A stretch of 64,000 nucleotides of DNA from Marinobacterium lacunae (GCF_000705555.1 NZ_JMQN01000038.1:1-64000); one strand, 5' to 3'. Positions 29,002-37,435 are shown, numbered from the stretch's first letter. Notes: generated by a model not told the origin, from the letters alone. Program-made: numbers and translations.

Positions 29002-29418
29002 ATGATGAATTTCGACGATCTGGTCGCCTTTCTCAACGACCACTTTCCGCAGGGTGCCCAGTACGGCGAGTTGGTCGAACTGGGCGACGGTTGGGCGCGT
29101 ATGCGCCTGCCGGTGGATGATCAGCATCTGCGCCCGGGCGGCACGGTATCGGGCCCCGCGATGATGGGGCTGGCCGATGTGGCGGTGTACGCCGCGCTGC
29201 TCAGCCGAATAGGGCCAGTGCCGCTGGCGGTAACCACCAGCCTCAACATCAACTTCCTGCGCCGGCCCCGTTCCGGTGCCGATATTCTCGCCTACGCCAA
29301 AATGCTGAAGGTGGGCAGGCGTCTGGGTGTGGGTGAGGTGTATATCACCTCAGACGGGGATGAAGAGCCGGTCGCCCACGCCACCATGACCTACTCGATA
29401 CCGGAGCGGGGCGAATGA
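29002..29418 (+). CDS. PaaI-like hotdog thioesterase
   Basis: A 138-residue hotdog-fold acyl-CoA thioesterase. The core motif is HLRPGGTVSGPAMMGLADVA (about 43-62), where the PaaI-type catalytic Asp lies in the long helix. NINFLRRPRSGADILAYAK forms the next strands. It could hydrolyse blocked acyl-CoAs to free CoA. It follows etfA by 15 bases and overlaps the hydrolase gene by four, so the four genes form one operon. GGGGGT lies eight bases upstream. Confidence 0.86.
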   Translation: MMNFDDLVAFLNDHFPQGAQYGELVELGDGWARMRLPVDDQHLRPGGTVSGPAMMGLADVAVYAALLSRIGPVPLAVTTSLNINFLRRPRSGADILAYAKMLKVGRRLGVGEVYITSDGDEEPVAHATMTYSIPERGE

Positions 29419-30212
29419 GCATTCAGTATGAAGATCTGATGCTGTCGATATCCGATGGTGTCGAGATCCACGCCCTGCACGGCCGCCATCCCGAGGGTGG
29501 CGGCAGGCCCACGCTGGTGTTTCTGCACGAGGCGCTGGGCCATATCCGCATGTGGAAGCAGTTTCCCGAACAACTGGCCGAACGCTGCGGCTGCGATCTG
29601 CTGATCTACGAGCGTCAGGGCTATGGCGGCTCGACGCCAATTGAACTGCCGCGCAGCAATGACTACCTGCTGGTAGAGGGGGAGTACTATCTGGCAAAGG
29701 TGACTGAAGCCGCCGCTATCGATCAGATGATCCTGATCGGCCATAGCGACGGTGGCAGCATCGCGCTACTCGGTGCCGCCTGCCTTGGCGACAGGGTGCG
29801 GGGGCTGATCACCGAGGCCGCCCACATCAATGCCGATGAACTCACGCTGGCTGGCGTGCGCCAGGCGGTCGATACCTATCGGAACACAGATCTGCATCAA
29901 CGGCTGGAGCGTTATCACGGCGATCGCACCGAACTGCTGTTCAGGGCATGGACCGAAACCTGGTTGCGCGAGAGTTTCCATCAGAACATCGACCTCAGCC
30001 CCTGGCTGTCGCAAATTCGCTGTCCGGCGCTGATCATGCAGGGCAGGGATGACCAGTACGGCCTGCCGCAACAGGTGGAGGATATCTGTCAGGGGATAGG
30101 TGAGCACGCGCAGGCGGCGTTTATAGAGGAGTGCGGGCACATACCGCATCTTGAAAGACCCGATGCGGTGCTTGATCTGATGGTGCCCTTTATTCGAGAA
30201 CTAATCGACTGA
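29415..30212 (+). CDS. Alpha/beta-fold hydrolase
   Basis: A 265-residue cytoplasmic hydrolase with the nucleophile elbow GHSDGG (Ser near 113), an oxyanion region HEALGHIRMW near 39, an acidic residue in MQGRDDQYGLPQQ and a catalytic His in EECGHIPHLERPD. Substrate unknown; position next to a thioesterase and ETF genes suggests an acyl or ester substrate. Its start overlaps the thioesterase stop (ATGA). Confidence 0.88.
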   Translation: MSIQYEDLMLSISDGVEIHALHGRHPEGGGRPTLVFLHEALGHIRMWKQFPEQLAERCGCDLLIYERQGYGGSTPIELPRSNDYLLVEGEYYLAKVTEAAAIDQMILIGHSDGGSIALLGAACLGDRVRGLITEAAHINADELTLAGVRQAVDTYRNTDLHQRLERYHGDRTELLFRAWTETWLRESFHQNIDLSPWLSQIRCPALIMQGRDDQYGLPQQVEDICQGIGEHAQAAFIEECGHIPHLERPDAVLDLMVPFIRELID

Positions 30213-30232
30213 AGGCTGGCGCGGCGCGGCGA

Positions 30233-30853
30233 TCAGGCCTGTGGGTTCAGGCGCGCCGACTGTTGTACCAGCTCTGCAAGGCTTCCCGCCTGCATCTTGC
30301 TCATCACCCGTGAGCGGTGCACCTCAACGGTTTTCGGGCTGATGCCCAGTGTTTCGGCGATCTCGCGGTTAGACTGCCCCTCAACCACCAGCGCCATCAC
30401 CTCTTTCTCACGACGGCTCAGCTGCGCGTAGCTGTCGTGAATCTGGCTGTTCTGCGCCCGCAACTGGTGCTGCTTGGCGGCCTGTGCCAGCGCCTGATTC
30501 ACCAACTGCAGCATCACCTCGTCGTCAAACGGCTTCTCGATGAAATCCAGTGCGCCGTTTTTCATGGCGCTGACCGCCATCGGAATATCGCCGTGGCCGG
30601 TCATTACGATGGTGGGCATCTCGATGCCGCGCATCTGCAAAATCTGTTGCAGGGCCAGGCCGTTTATTTCGGGCATGCGCACATCCAGCAGCAGACAGCC
30701 AAGCTCGCCGTCGTAGGCATCGAGAAACGCCTGGGCGCTGGCATAACCGGACACCTTCAGGCTTGCCGATTCCAGCAGCCACTGCATGGAGTCACGGAAA
30801 TCCTCGTCGTCATCAACGATATAGACAGTACCGGGCGCAGGGTGTCGCATCAT
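30233..30853 (-). CDS. FixJ/NarL-type response regulator
   Basis: A 206-residue DNA-binding response regulator. The phospho-acceptor Asp lies in GCLLLDVRMPEING near 54, the conserved Thr in VMTGHGDIPMAV and Lys in IEKPFDD. The LuxR-type helix-turn-helix is LSRREKEVMALVVEGQSNRE onward (about 140-200). Its start overlaps the kinase stop, so the pair is co-translated. It is a candidate to bind the ATAAG-N8-CTTAT dyads found in this window; that is inference. Confidence 0.93.
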   Translation of the reverse strand: MMRHPAPGTVYIVDDDEDFRDSMQWLLESASLKVSGYASAQAFLDAYDGELGCLLLDVRMPEINGLALQQILQMRGIEMPTIVMTGHGDIPMAVSAMKNGALDFIEKPFDDEVMLQLVNQALAQAAKQHQLRAQNSQIHDSYAQLSRREKEVMALVVEGQSNREIAETLGISPKTVEVHRSRVMSKMQAGSLAELVQQSARLNPQA

Positions 30854-32364
30854 GAATCCTTCAACGGCAGTTTAAGGTGAAAGCAGGTTCCGGAGTGGCC
30901 GTCGCTCTCGGCCCACAGCTGGCCGCCGTGGGTTTCGATAATGGTGCGCGAGATCGGCAGTCCCATGCCAAGACCGGTCGACTTGGAGGTGTAGAACGGC
31001 TCGAACAGCTGGTTAAGCGCCTCGGCCGAGATACCCTTTGCCTTGTCGGTGATCCTGATATGCAGCTCATCTCCGGTGCTGCGGGTAGAGAGCATAACGG
31101 GTCGCGGGGTCTTGTCACAATCACTGTACGCTTCAATGGCGTTGCGCATCAGGTTAAGCAGCACCTGCTCAATCTGAATCTTGTCTGCCAGCAGCGTAGG
31201 GTTTGATGGGTCCAGATCCATTTCGAAGCGGATGCTGTGATCCTGCGCCTCCTGATGCAGAAACTTGCTGACATCCACGCAGGCATCGTTAATGGGAAAG
31301 CGCAGGCGCTGATACTCGGTTTTGCGTACAAAACTGCGCATCCGCTTGATAATCTCGGCGGCACGCCGCGCCTGACGGGAGATCAGCTCGATGGCACGCT
31401 TTGCCGTACCGACAGGGTCATCCGCGCCTTCATCAAGGCGGCGCTGTGCGCCATTGCTGTAGTTCAAAATCGCCGCCAGCGGCTGATTCAACTCATGGGC
31501 CAGCCCCGTGGCCATCTCGCCAACGCTGAGCAGGCGCGACATATGGGCCATCTCTAGCTGGTGGCGCTTGGCCTCTTCCTCGGCCTTACGCTTGATGGTG
31601 ATATCGCGGGCGATAATCGAGTAGTACTCCACCTTCATGTTCTCGCGACGGTTGCGGTGGGCGATGATCTCGCGCACCTCGGCATGGCGCTGCTGCACCG
31701 GCAGCTGCATCGACAGCGTGCCTTCCCAACTGCCGGCGGTGGCGGCCTGAAGCAGGGCGGTTTTAAGCTCGTTCTGCGCTGTGGCGGCATCGAACAGCTC
31801 GGGCAGGCTGAGCGCGCCGGGGTTGTCACGATCAGCCCCCAGCGTGAGGCAGGCGGACTCGTTCAGATAGGTAAGCTGCAACGCATCGGGGCTGCAGAAC
31901 AGAATCATATCGCTGGAGGCTTCCACCACGCGGGCCAGACGGCGAATCGACTGCTGCGCCTGCTCACGCTCGGTGACATCGCGGGTGACGCAGATAATCT
32001 CCTGCGGCTGCCCCTTCTTGTCGCGAATGGTGCGGCTGGTGGTTTCCAGCCAAACGTAATGCCCCTGCTTGTGCCTATAGCGGTACACGTTGGTGTACAT
32101 CCCCTTCACATACCGCACCGACTCGGCCCGCTGTTGCAAGTTATCGGCATCGTCCGGGTGAAAGAGGGCGCGCCCGGGTGTGCCGATCAGCTCTTCGGGT
32201 TTATAACCCAGCAAGCGCTCCACCGCTGGGCTTACATCGATATAGGTCCAGTCCGGTGATGGTGTTTGGCGCGAGATCATATCGGTAGACTGCTCGGCAA
32301 GCAGCCGATAACGGTCCGCCTCGGCGCGGCACTTTTCCAACTCGGCAGGAATCGGCACAGTCAT
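30850..32364 (-). CDS. PAS-domain sensor histidine kinase, FixL-like
   Basis: A 504-residue soluble kinase with no membrane helix. I chose ATG 32364 because a GAGGGGG site precedes it; an earlier start at 32394 adds ten residues. PAS 1 is at about 25-140 (SPAVERLLGYKPEELIG, PAC end VTRDVTERE), PAS 2 at about 145-265. The phospho-acceptor His is in GLAHELNQPLAAILNYSNGA (near 290); NLMRNAIEAY and GLGMGLPISRTIIE form the ATP-binding site. The signal sensed is unknown; no FixL haem-ligand pattern could be confirmed. Confidence 0.92.
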   Translation of the reverse strand: MTVPIPAELEKCRAEADRYRLLAEQSTDMISRQTPSPDWTYIDVSPAVERLLGYKPEELIGTPGRALFHPDDADNLQQRAESVRYVKGMYTNVYRYRHKQGHYVWLETTSRTIRDKKGQPQEIICVTRDVTEREQAQQSIRRLARVVEASSDMILFCSPDALQLTYLNESACLTLGADRDNPGALSLPELFDAATAQNELKTALLQAATAGSWEGTLSMQLPVQQRHAEVREIIAHRNRRENMKVEYYSIIARDITIKRKAEEEAKRHQLEMAHMSRLLSVGEMATGLAHELNQPLAAILNYSNGAQRRLDEGADDPVGTAKRAIELISRQARRAAEIIKRMRSFVRKTEYQRLRFPINDACVDVSKFLHQEAQDHSIRFEMDLDPSNPTLLADKIQIEQVLLNLMRNAIEAYSDCDKTPRPVMLSTRSTGDELHIRITDKAKGISAEALNQLFEPFYTSKSTGLGMGLPISRTIIETHGGQLWAESDGHSGTCFHLKLPLKDS

Positions 32365-32877
32365 GACACCCCCTCGGGTATACCCGGAGTGCACTCCGGT
32401 GTTGCAGTGTTATGACAGTAGAATACTGCAAAAAATAGGTGAAAACACTTATGCGCATGGCGTGACTGCCCACGGCAGAAAGGGAAGGGCGCAAACGCAG
32501 ATAAAACTTGTGCCTTTATTCAGACAGTCGCTATATTTGGAGAACGCGTCAGACAGGCAGTAGACGCATGCGATGACTCGCAGACGATCCGAAAGGGACT
32601 GATTTTATGGATGCGTACACTTCACCCCACCCGTCGGTGGCCATCTCGATTCTTTACGGAAAATCCTTAACGGGATGTGCTGGCTCGTCTTGGCTGCGGT
32701 TACCTTTTCTGCACGTAGTATATGAAAAGGTATACCTTTTTCGTCTGTGCACGCGGAAGGGTTGGCTAATTTTTGAAGTGATATCAAATGCTTGTAAAAA
32801 CACCCTCGTTCGGGAGCGGAGTTAGAAGGTAAACCTTATAAAAACTATTATGAGGTCGAAGACCTCATAATTGGACT
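32365..32877. other. Boundary region between the sensor kinase and the cassette array
   Basis: These 513 bases hold the kinase promoter side and the unexplained left flank of the cassette array. Visible structures are a 16-base palindrome CCGGAGTGCACTCCGG (32384-32399), the 18-base dyad at 32435-32452, a palindrome AAAAGGTATACCTTTT (32725-32740) and a perfect 10-bp hairpin (32848-32870) eight bases before the first cassette. Base composition falls after about 32750. A 72-codon open frame at 32607-32825 has no convincing family. Confidence 0.5.
32435..32452. promoter_or_regulatory. 18-base dyad upstream of the sensor kinase gene
   Basis: ATAGGTGAAAACACTTAT matches the dyads before etfB, liuR and livG. 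It is about 70 bases upstream of the kinase start, compatible with control of the two-component operon. Confidence 0.5.
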
Positions 32878-32898
32878 GTTATACGCAAAGGAAGGATC

Positions 32899-33444
32899 AT
32901 GCTTAAGAAGGTAGTAATAGGTCTTATTCTGGCATTGCCATTGATCGCAATAGCAGAAGAAAAGGAGCCGGAATTTGAAATTTCCTGTCAGGGTGGACCT
33001 GAGGGAATGGTTATAGAAGTTCCAAGTGTAGTTAGCGCTTTAGCAAGTGTTAAATGTACACTCTACGGCCAAATTATAACCGGAGCGGAAGGTGTTCTTT
33101 GGAACTATCCTGGTGGTTTCGCGCCAGTAATAATTCCAGCACAAATGGTTCGTAGTCAACCTGAAAAGGTTAATAACGAATACTATTTCACCTCTATAAC
33201 CGCAAAGAATCTTAGTAAAAAAGAGGCTGCCGAGGTTTATAAGGGGTTTGGGCAAGGATTTGATCAAATGCCAAAAGATGCGCCGGAAACAACTGAGATA
33301 ATTGCTACCAATCAAAAGGGTGTGGTCCAAAAAGTGTATCTTTTCCAGCTAGGGCCGCAAACAATATGGGGCTATGCTTGTCAACCAACATGCAAGCCAG
33401 AAATGTCATTTATGGTAATGAAGTTTGAGCGTCCAAAATCGTAA
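32899..33444 (+). CDS. Cassette 1: secreted hypothetical protein
   Basis: A 181-residue protein with a clear signal peptide (MLKKVVIGLILALPLIAIAE). The mature part is about 160 residues with Cys at four places, including ISCQGGPEG, VKCTLYG and YACQPTCKPEM, which could form disulfides. AAGGAAGG precedes the ATG and the start lies 21 bases inside the cassette boundary. No family recognised. A periplasmic location is likely. Confidence 0.82.
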   Translation: MLKKVVIGLILALPLIAIAEEKEPEFEISCQGGPEGMVIEVPSVVSALASVKCTLYGQIITGAEGVLWNYPGGFAPVIIPAQMVRSQPEKVNNEYYFTSITAKNLSKKEAAEVYKGFGQGFDQMPKDAPETTEIIATNQKGVVQKVYLFQLGPQTIWGYACQPTCKPEMSFMVMKFERPKS

Positions 33445-33446
33445 GC

Positions 33447-33534
33447 GTATAACAAGTGCATGTTGTTCGCCCCTGCGGGGCTGGGACCTTCGTTCCGCTG
33501 CGCTTCACTACGGCCCCAAATGCAAGCGTTAGGC
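33447..33534 (+). other. attC site 1
   Basis: An 88-base site from R'' GTATAAC to R' GTTAGGC. It begins three bases after the cassette 1 stop codon. Inner GCAT/ATGC segments can pair, as in the L''/L' arms, and the centre contains GC-rich stem sequence. The core GTTAGGC is the classic consensus. Confidence 0.85.
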
Positions 33535-33551
33535 ATCTCGGGGAATTTGAC

Positions 33552-34361
33552 ATGACTTTGTGCATCACCTACGCCACCGACACCGGCAAGGCACTATCAG
33601 TTTCTGATTCACTTCTTTCGACAATAAAACGTAAGGAAAAGCCGTCAGAAGAAAACGCTAGTTTCCTCCCCTCAGATCAGGAGCTTATTCATCAGACACC
33701 ATTCGCTGTGAAGATTCATATCGTCAAAAATGCTGCTGCTTATGGTGGACACGAAGTTGACATGCTTACGGCAATAGCAGGAAATCTCTCACTAGGGCTG
33801 CAATGTACCCTACATATAGAGGCATACATGCAGTCTGGGCTTACACGCTGGTTCGGTGATTTGAAATTTGATCTTGAGCAGCGAATTCGGCAATTCTGGA
33901 ATCATGCCCGAGACCAACAACTGCAGATGTCATTTGCTCTTTTTGACCATAAGTCACGCCCTCATATTTTCGAGTGTCGCTCAGACGAGTTCGGGGCATT
34001 CGCGTTTTCCTCTGCAGAAGATTCTGGAGGCTTCAAACTCTCCGTCTTGGGCGATGGGGCGGATCAAGTTCGAGAGAGCATATTGTGTAAAGTAAATTCA
34101 TTGCTGTACCAGCACGATCTTGAAACGGCACTTCGAATTGCGTCCGTTTCCAAACTTCAGGAAAAGATTGAGGATGATGCCGAGTTGTTTATCGGCGGAA
34201 GCATTCAAGGGGCCCACATGCAGGAGTATCACGCGCAGTACCTTCTGGTGGACTATTTAGAAAAATGTGTGCGCGGTGCACCTATAGAACACTACGAAGA
34301 ACTTGAGCTTCCAACTCTTAGGGTGTTTGATTCTGAGCACAGAATTGAAGTCTATGCCTAA
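33552..34361 (+). CDS. Cassette 2: hypothetical protein, possibly Ntn-hydrolase-like
   Basis: A 269-residue protein starting at ATG 33552, 23 bases into its cassette. The opening MTLCITYATDTGKALSVSDS resembles proteasome-type Ntn hydrolases, which have a Thr after the initiator Met and an early SDS/SDT turn. Later KIHIVKNAAAYGGHEVDM and LSVLGDGADQVRESI fit the strand-plus-G-rich-turn pattern of that fold. This is pattern resemblance only; catalytic Lys and other residues were not confirmed. The stop codon lies within the R'' of its attC. Confidence 0.75.
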   Translation: MTLCITYATDTGKALSVSDSLLSTIKRKEKPSEENASFLPSDQELIHQTPFAVKIHIVKNAAAYGGHEVDMLTAIAGNLSLGLQCTLHIEAYMQSGLTRWFGDLKFDLEQRIRQFWNHARDQQLQMSFALFDHKSRPHIFECRSDEFGAFAFSSAEDSGGFKLSVLGDGADQVRESILCKVNSLLYQHDLETALRIASVSKLQEKIEDDAELFIGGSIQGAHMQEYHAQYLLVDYLEKCVRGAPIEHYEELELPTLRVFDSEHRIEVYA

Positions 34362-34440
34362 AAACGTGCCGGAAGGGACGTTTGGCCCGCTGGCCATTTA
34401 CGTACAACACCTAAAACGTCCCTGAACATGGGCGTTGAGG
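34356..34440 (+). other. attC site 2
   Basis: An 85-base site from GCCTAAA, which includes the stop codon of cassette 2, to core GTTGAGG. AACGTGCC near its start pairs with GGGCGTT at its end, and GGGACGTTT pairs with AAACGTCCC inside, giving the folded two-arm structure of attC. Confidence 0.75.
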
Positions 34441-34464
34441 GGCCAGTCAACTGAAGGAGCGAGA

Positions 34465-35370
34465 ATGATCACCACCGTTAGCGAATTTCAGGATGCCGTC
34501 GCATTCGAAACCTATGTTCTCGACAAGATGTTGCCGGTGGTCTCAGGTGGTGAAAACGGTTCTATAGATTTGCGAGGAGATGCCACTATCGCAGCTATTC
34601 AGGTTTCGTTTACTGATAACTTGTCGTCTGGTGCCGTAGAGAGCGTAAAGAACGATCTGGCTCCATTGATGTTTGGTGCTGCCTGGAAGGTGTTAGACCT
34701 TGCGCTGGAGCTAATTCTCAATGCCGGCGCCCTTACGGCAGACCGTAGAAATGGAAATGAGTGGTCAATCATTGCCAAGCAATCTCTCGCCGCACAAAGT
34801 GCCGGTGATTTCCACGTTCTAACTTCTGATCGTCAGGTTTGGGTGGCAATTGGCGCTCTATATGCCAATACAGTCGAGCATCGGCATTGTTTGGTTCACC
34901 GTACAGCGCTGATCGATTCAAACACCGGAGCATTAGGGGGAAAGGACAGATCAGGCAACGCACTGGCAAGTCTTTCTCTCGATCAACAGAAAGCTATTGC
35001 CCGTATAGCTTCGCTGGTAGCAGAGGGGATTGTTGGCGGTGGAGTTACAACTCGGAATCGGGACCATCTCTGTTACTTCTTAGACCAAGTAGCACCACAT
35101 ACTAATCAAACGCCCTTCGGTGTCACGAAGCAGGGTGCCCCGGCTACAATTTACACTGACTTAAAAATCAATGATGAGCATCTTGTCGTTGATGTCCAAG
35201 CAGCGGCTGAGAAAGCCGCAGGTGTGTTTCAGGATGTACTGCACTTCAATGTGGTTTTCGACATTCCAGATGGAACCGGCAGAAAGCTTAAGGCAAATCT
35301 TGAAGAAATTCCATCAGGTCAAACAGTGGTCGATTTAGATGATCTACCTGATTGGTTGTCGCTTGTTTAG
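34465..35370 (+). CDS. Cassette 3: hypothetical protein
   Basis: A 301-residue soluble protein with no signal peptide or membrane segment. AAGGAG lies five bases before ATG 34465. The N-terminal 60 residues are acidic and the middle (about 110-145) contains SDRQVWVAIGALYANTVEHR followed by a His/Cys-containing LVHRTALID. The C-terminus ends in an acidic DLDDLPDWLSLV. I recognise no family. It occupies the whole of its cassette. Confidence 0.8.
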   Translation: MITTVSEFQDAVAFETYVLDKMLPVVSGGENGSIDLRGDATIAAIQVSFTDNLSSGAVESVKNDLAPLMFGAAWKVLDLALELILNAGALTADRRNGNEWSIIAKQSLAAQSAGDFHVLTSDRQVWVAIGALYANTVEHRHCLVHRTALIDSNTGALGGKDRSGNALASLSLDQQKAIARIASLVAEGIVGGGVTTRNRDHLCYFLDQVAPHTNQTPFGVTKQGAPATIYTDLKINDEHLVVDVQAAAEKAAGVFQDVLHFNVVFDIPDGTGRKLKANLEEIPSGQTVVDLDDLPDWLSLV

Positions 35371-35371
35371 T

Positions 35372-35492
35372 TACTCAGGGGTTGGCGTATTGTCGCCTAA
35401 AAAATCGTTGCAGTGGACACTTGATACGCAGCCCATTTTACTACCACAAAAACAGGCATCGACTCAGATACCGTCGAATTCAAACGCTAGGC
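35372..35492 (+). other. Probable degenerate attC site 3
   Basis: The spacer between cassettes 3 and 4 ends in GCTAGGC (35486-35492), one base from the GTTAGGC core. The R'' of the following cassette is GCCTAAC, which matches an ancestral GTTAGGC. No clean R'' for cassette 3 was found, so the left limit is uncertain. Confidence 0.45.
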
Positions 35493-35518
35493 TAAAGTTA
35501 AAATTCATGGAGACTCAG

Positions 35519-35857
35519 ATGAAATTTGAAATTGCTCTTAAGAGTAGAAACTCTTTAGAAATTAGAGAATTTGATATTATTTCTTTCGAAAAGAATTTTC
35601 AAATTAAACCGTCCTCACTGGCAGATTTTGATGGTGCTATTGGAAGGTATTGTTTTGGTTACGATGGAACTGAACTTCCTGTGACAATAGAAAAGATAGA
35701 TAACCAAAATAATGCTATAAATCTACGATTCTCTGATAACAATGTCGCAAAATTAGTGTTTTTTGAACCAATAAAAGTTGGAAGTAAAGCTAAGTATTCA
35801 ATTGTAGGAAGTTATGAAAATTCTATCTTTGAAGTTAGTGTGCTAGAACAAAAATAA
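35519..35857 (+). CDS. Cassette 4: small hypothetical protein
   Basis: A 112-residue, strongly AT-rich gene. I chose ATG 35519 because GGAG lies six bases upstream; an in-frame ATG at 35507 adds four residues. The protein looks all-beta (FEIALKSRN, EIREFDIISF, GTELPVTIEKI, AKYSIVGSYENS). No family recognised. Its attC begins at the stop codon and is split by an IS. Confidence 0.75.
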   Translation: MKFEIALKSRNSLEIREFDIISFEKNFQIKPSSLADFDGAIGRYCFGYDGTELPVTIEKIDNQNNAINLRFSDNNVAKLVFFEPIKVGSKAKYSIVGSYENSIFEVSVLEQK

Positions 35858-35865
35858 GCCTAACA
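35858..35865 (+). other. Left end of attC site 4, interrupted by an IS
   Basis: GCCTAAC (35858-35864) is a perfect R'' element. Removing the IS joins GCCTAACA to ATCAGTATCAAGCGG, which restores an ordinary attC sequence. The right part lies at 37449-37537. Confidence 0.75.
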
Positions 35866-35880
35866 CATATGAGCCTTCTC

Positions 35881-36329
35881 GTAGTCAATAGGCAATAGTG
35901 TTTTTAATTGGCCGCATTGACGGCCAATGCAAAACCCTGAGCGAGGACGTCTACTTCGTCTGTCTGAGTCGGCTGTTAATGCACTTACAGCAAACACATA
36001 TAGAGGCTCTCTTATACGGCTTTCGCCGCAGCCCGGCCGGTTCAGTCCGTTGGGTCGGTCAGGGGCACTAGACATTCATCGGTTAACCGGGCACTGGCAC
36101 TATTCAAACGACGGGTTGTATAGACTCCAGTTAGTTTCAGGCTCAGGCCGGTGTAAGCGCACTGGCTCAGGGCATCGATGCACGCCAACGGGGTGGCTAA
36201 TCAAAGCATCGGGCTTCAGGAATGGGTGTACAAAGCCGGTTCGGATCTCGTGGGATCAGTCAGCAGACACCGGTATTGGGCACACTCCGGAAGGATCCAG
36301 TTAGACGTCATGCTCACCCCGTTGCGTGA
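35881..36329 (-). ncRNA. Candidate guide (seek/bridge) RNA region of the IS1111-type element
   Basis: A 449-base stretch downstream of the transposase and inside the IS has no credible gene. IS1111-type elements carry their targeting RNA in the non-coding region after the transposase. Stem-forming sequences are present, including ATTGGCCG/CGGCCAAT at 35907-35928. RNA boundaries and guide loops were not defined; the assignment rests on position and family knowledge. Confidence 0.45.
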
Positions 36330-37374
36330 CTAACCCGTCAGGAAGCGCTGTTCATCGAACACCTTCTCGTTCTTTAACATGAAGTACACCGCCCGGCCCA
36401 GCTTGTGGGCCAGTGCCGACAGGGCCTTGGCCTTGTTCATCCGTTTCTGCAAGCGCTGGAGATAGCGCTGTGCCTTGGGGTTGCCTTTCAGATAGAGTAC
36501 GGCGGCCTCGGAGAACGCCCACTTCAGATGCGCGTTGCCGATCTTGTTGCCCAGGGTGCCGTAGCTCTTGCCGGCGGACTCGGCCTTGCATTTGACCAGT
36601 CGGGAATAAGAAGCGAACTTCTGTACCGAGTCGAAGCGGCGGATATCGCCGATCTCGTAGAGGATGGTCAGGGCCAGGATGCGGCCGATCCCGGGGACGG
36701 TTCTAAGCAGGTTCAGATACACCGGATTGTGCTGTTTCGCCCGCCGTTCGATGAAGCGTTCTATCTGGTACAGTTCCCGGGCATAGCAGTCCAGTATCGC
36801 CATATCCAGGTCGACATTACGCTGAACCTCCAACTGCTCAAAGGTGTGGCGTAACTGGTTGCGGGCATAGATATGCTTCAGGTTGACCCGGTTGGGCGGC
36901 AGGTTGTACTGGCTGGTGGTGTTGGCGACACGAGCCTTCAGGTCGGCACCGTGGCGCATGATGCGGGTACGGCGGCGCAGCAGGTCACGGGTGGCGCGCA
37001 TGGCTCTGGGATAGGCATAGGCCAACGGAAAGTTGCCGCCGCGCATCAGGGTGGCAATCTTGTAGGAATCGATACGGTCGTTTTTGGTCTTGCCGCCGTG
37101 GATAGCGCGCATGTACAGGGCGTGGCCGAGGATGAACTTAATACCTGTTGTCCTCGCAGAAGTCGGCCACCCAGTACCAGCAGTGCATGCACTCGACGCC
37201 GATCACCAAATCGTCGCGGTAGGGTTCGATCAGTTGTTCAAGGGCATCGGGGCTGGCGGGAATCTCCTTGTGCAACAGGGTGTCACCGGCGTGATCGAGT
37301 ATGCAGACGTAGAGACTGCGAGCGTGAAGATCGATACCACAATAATGGCGATGGGTGCTAAGGTAGAAATTCAT
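36330..37374 (-). pseudogene. IS110/IS1111-family transposase, frameshifted
   Basis: A DEDD-type transposase read in two frames. The first part starts at ATG 37374 (AGGGAGAAG upstream) with catalytic Asp in YCGIDLHARSLYV and Glu in GVECMHCWYW, and stops at 37138. The second part resumes in another frame through FILGHALYMRAIHGGKTKND to 36330, with the Asp pair in KNDRIDS and the C-terminal Tnp20 domain VPGIGRILALTILYEIGD and a Ser-rich AESAGKSYG. Near 37140-37150 one surplus base, or two missing, breaks the frame. If joined the protein would be about 347 residues, normal for the family. A sequencing error or programmed shift cannot be excluded. Confidence 0.85.
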
Positions 37375-37406
37375 GAGTCTTCTCCCTTGTTGTGTTTGGT
37401 CGCCAT

Positions 37407-37435
37407 CCAGCTTAGCGGTTGAGCCGCTAAGCTGG
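37407..37435. repeat. Perfect hairpin before the transposase gene
   Basis: CCAGCTTAGCGG and CCGCTAAGCTGG form a 12-bp stem with a five-base loop between the right IS end and the transposase start. It may limit read-through transcription or translation of the transposase. Confidence 0.7.

Noticed and set aside
32607-32825. 72-codon open frame left of the cassette array
   Set aside because: It has a weak ribosome-binding site but spans palindromic boundary DNA, has odd composition and no recognisable domain.
32395-32877. Integron integrase or attI next to the cassettes
   Set aside because: No tyrosine-recombinase motif in any frame here or elsewhere in the window. The GTTAGAA near 32820 is not enough to call an attI.
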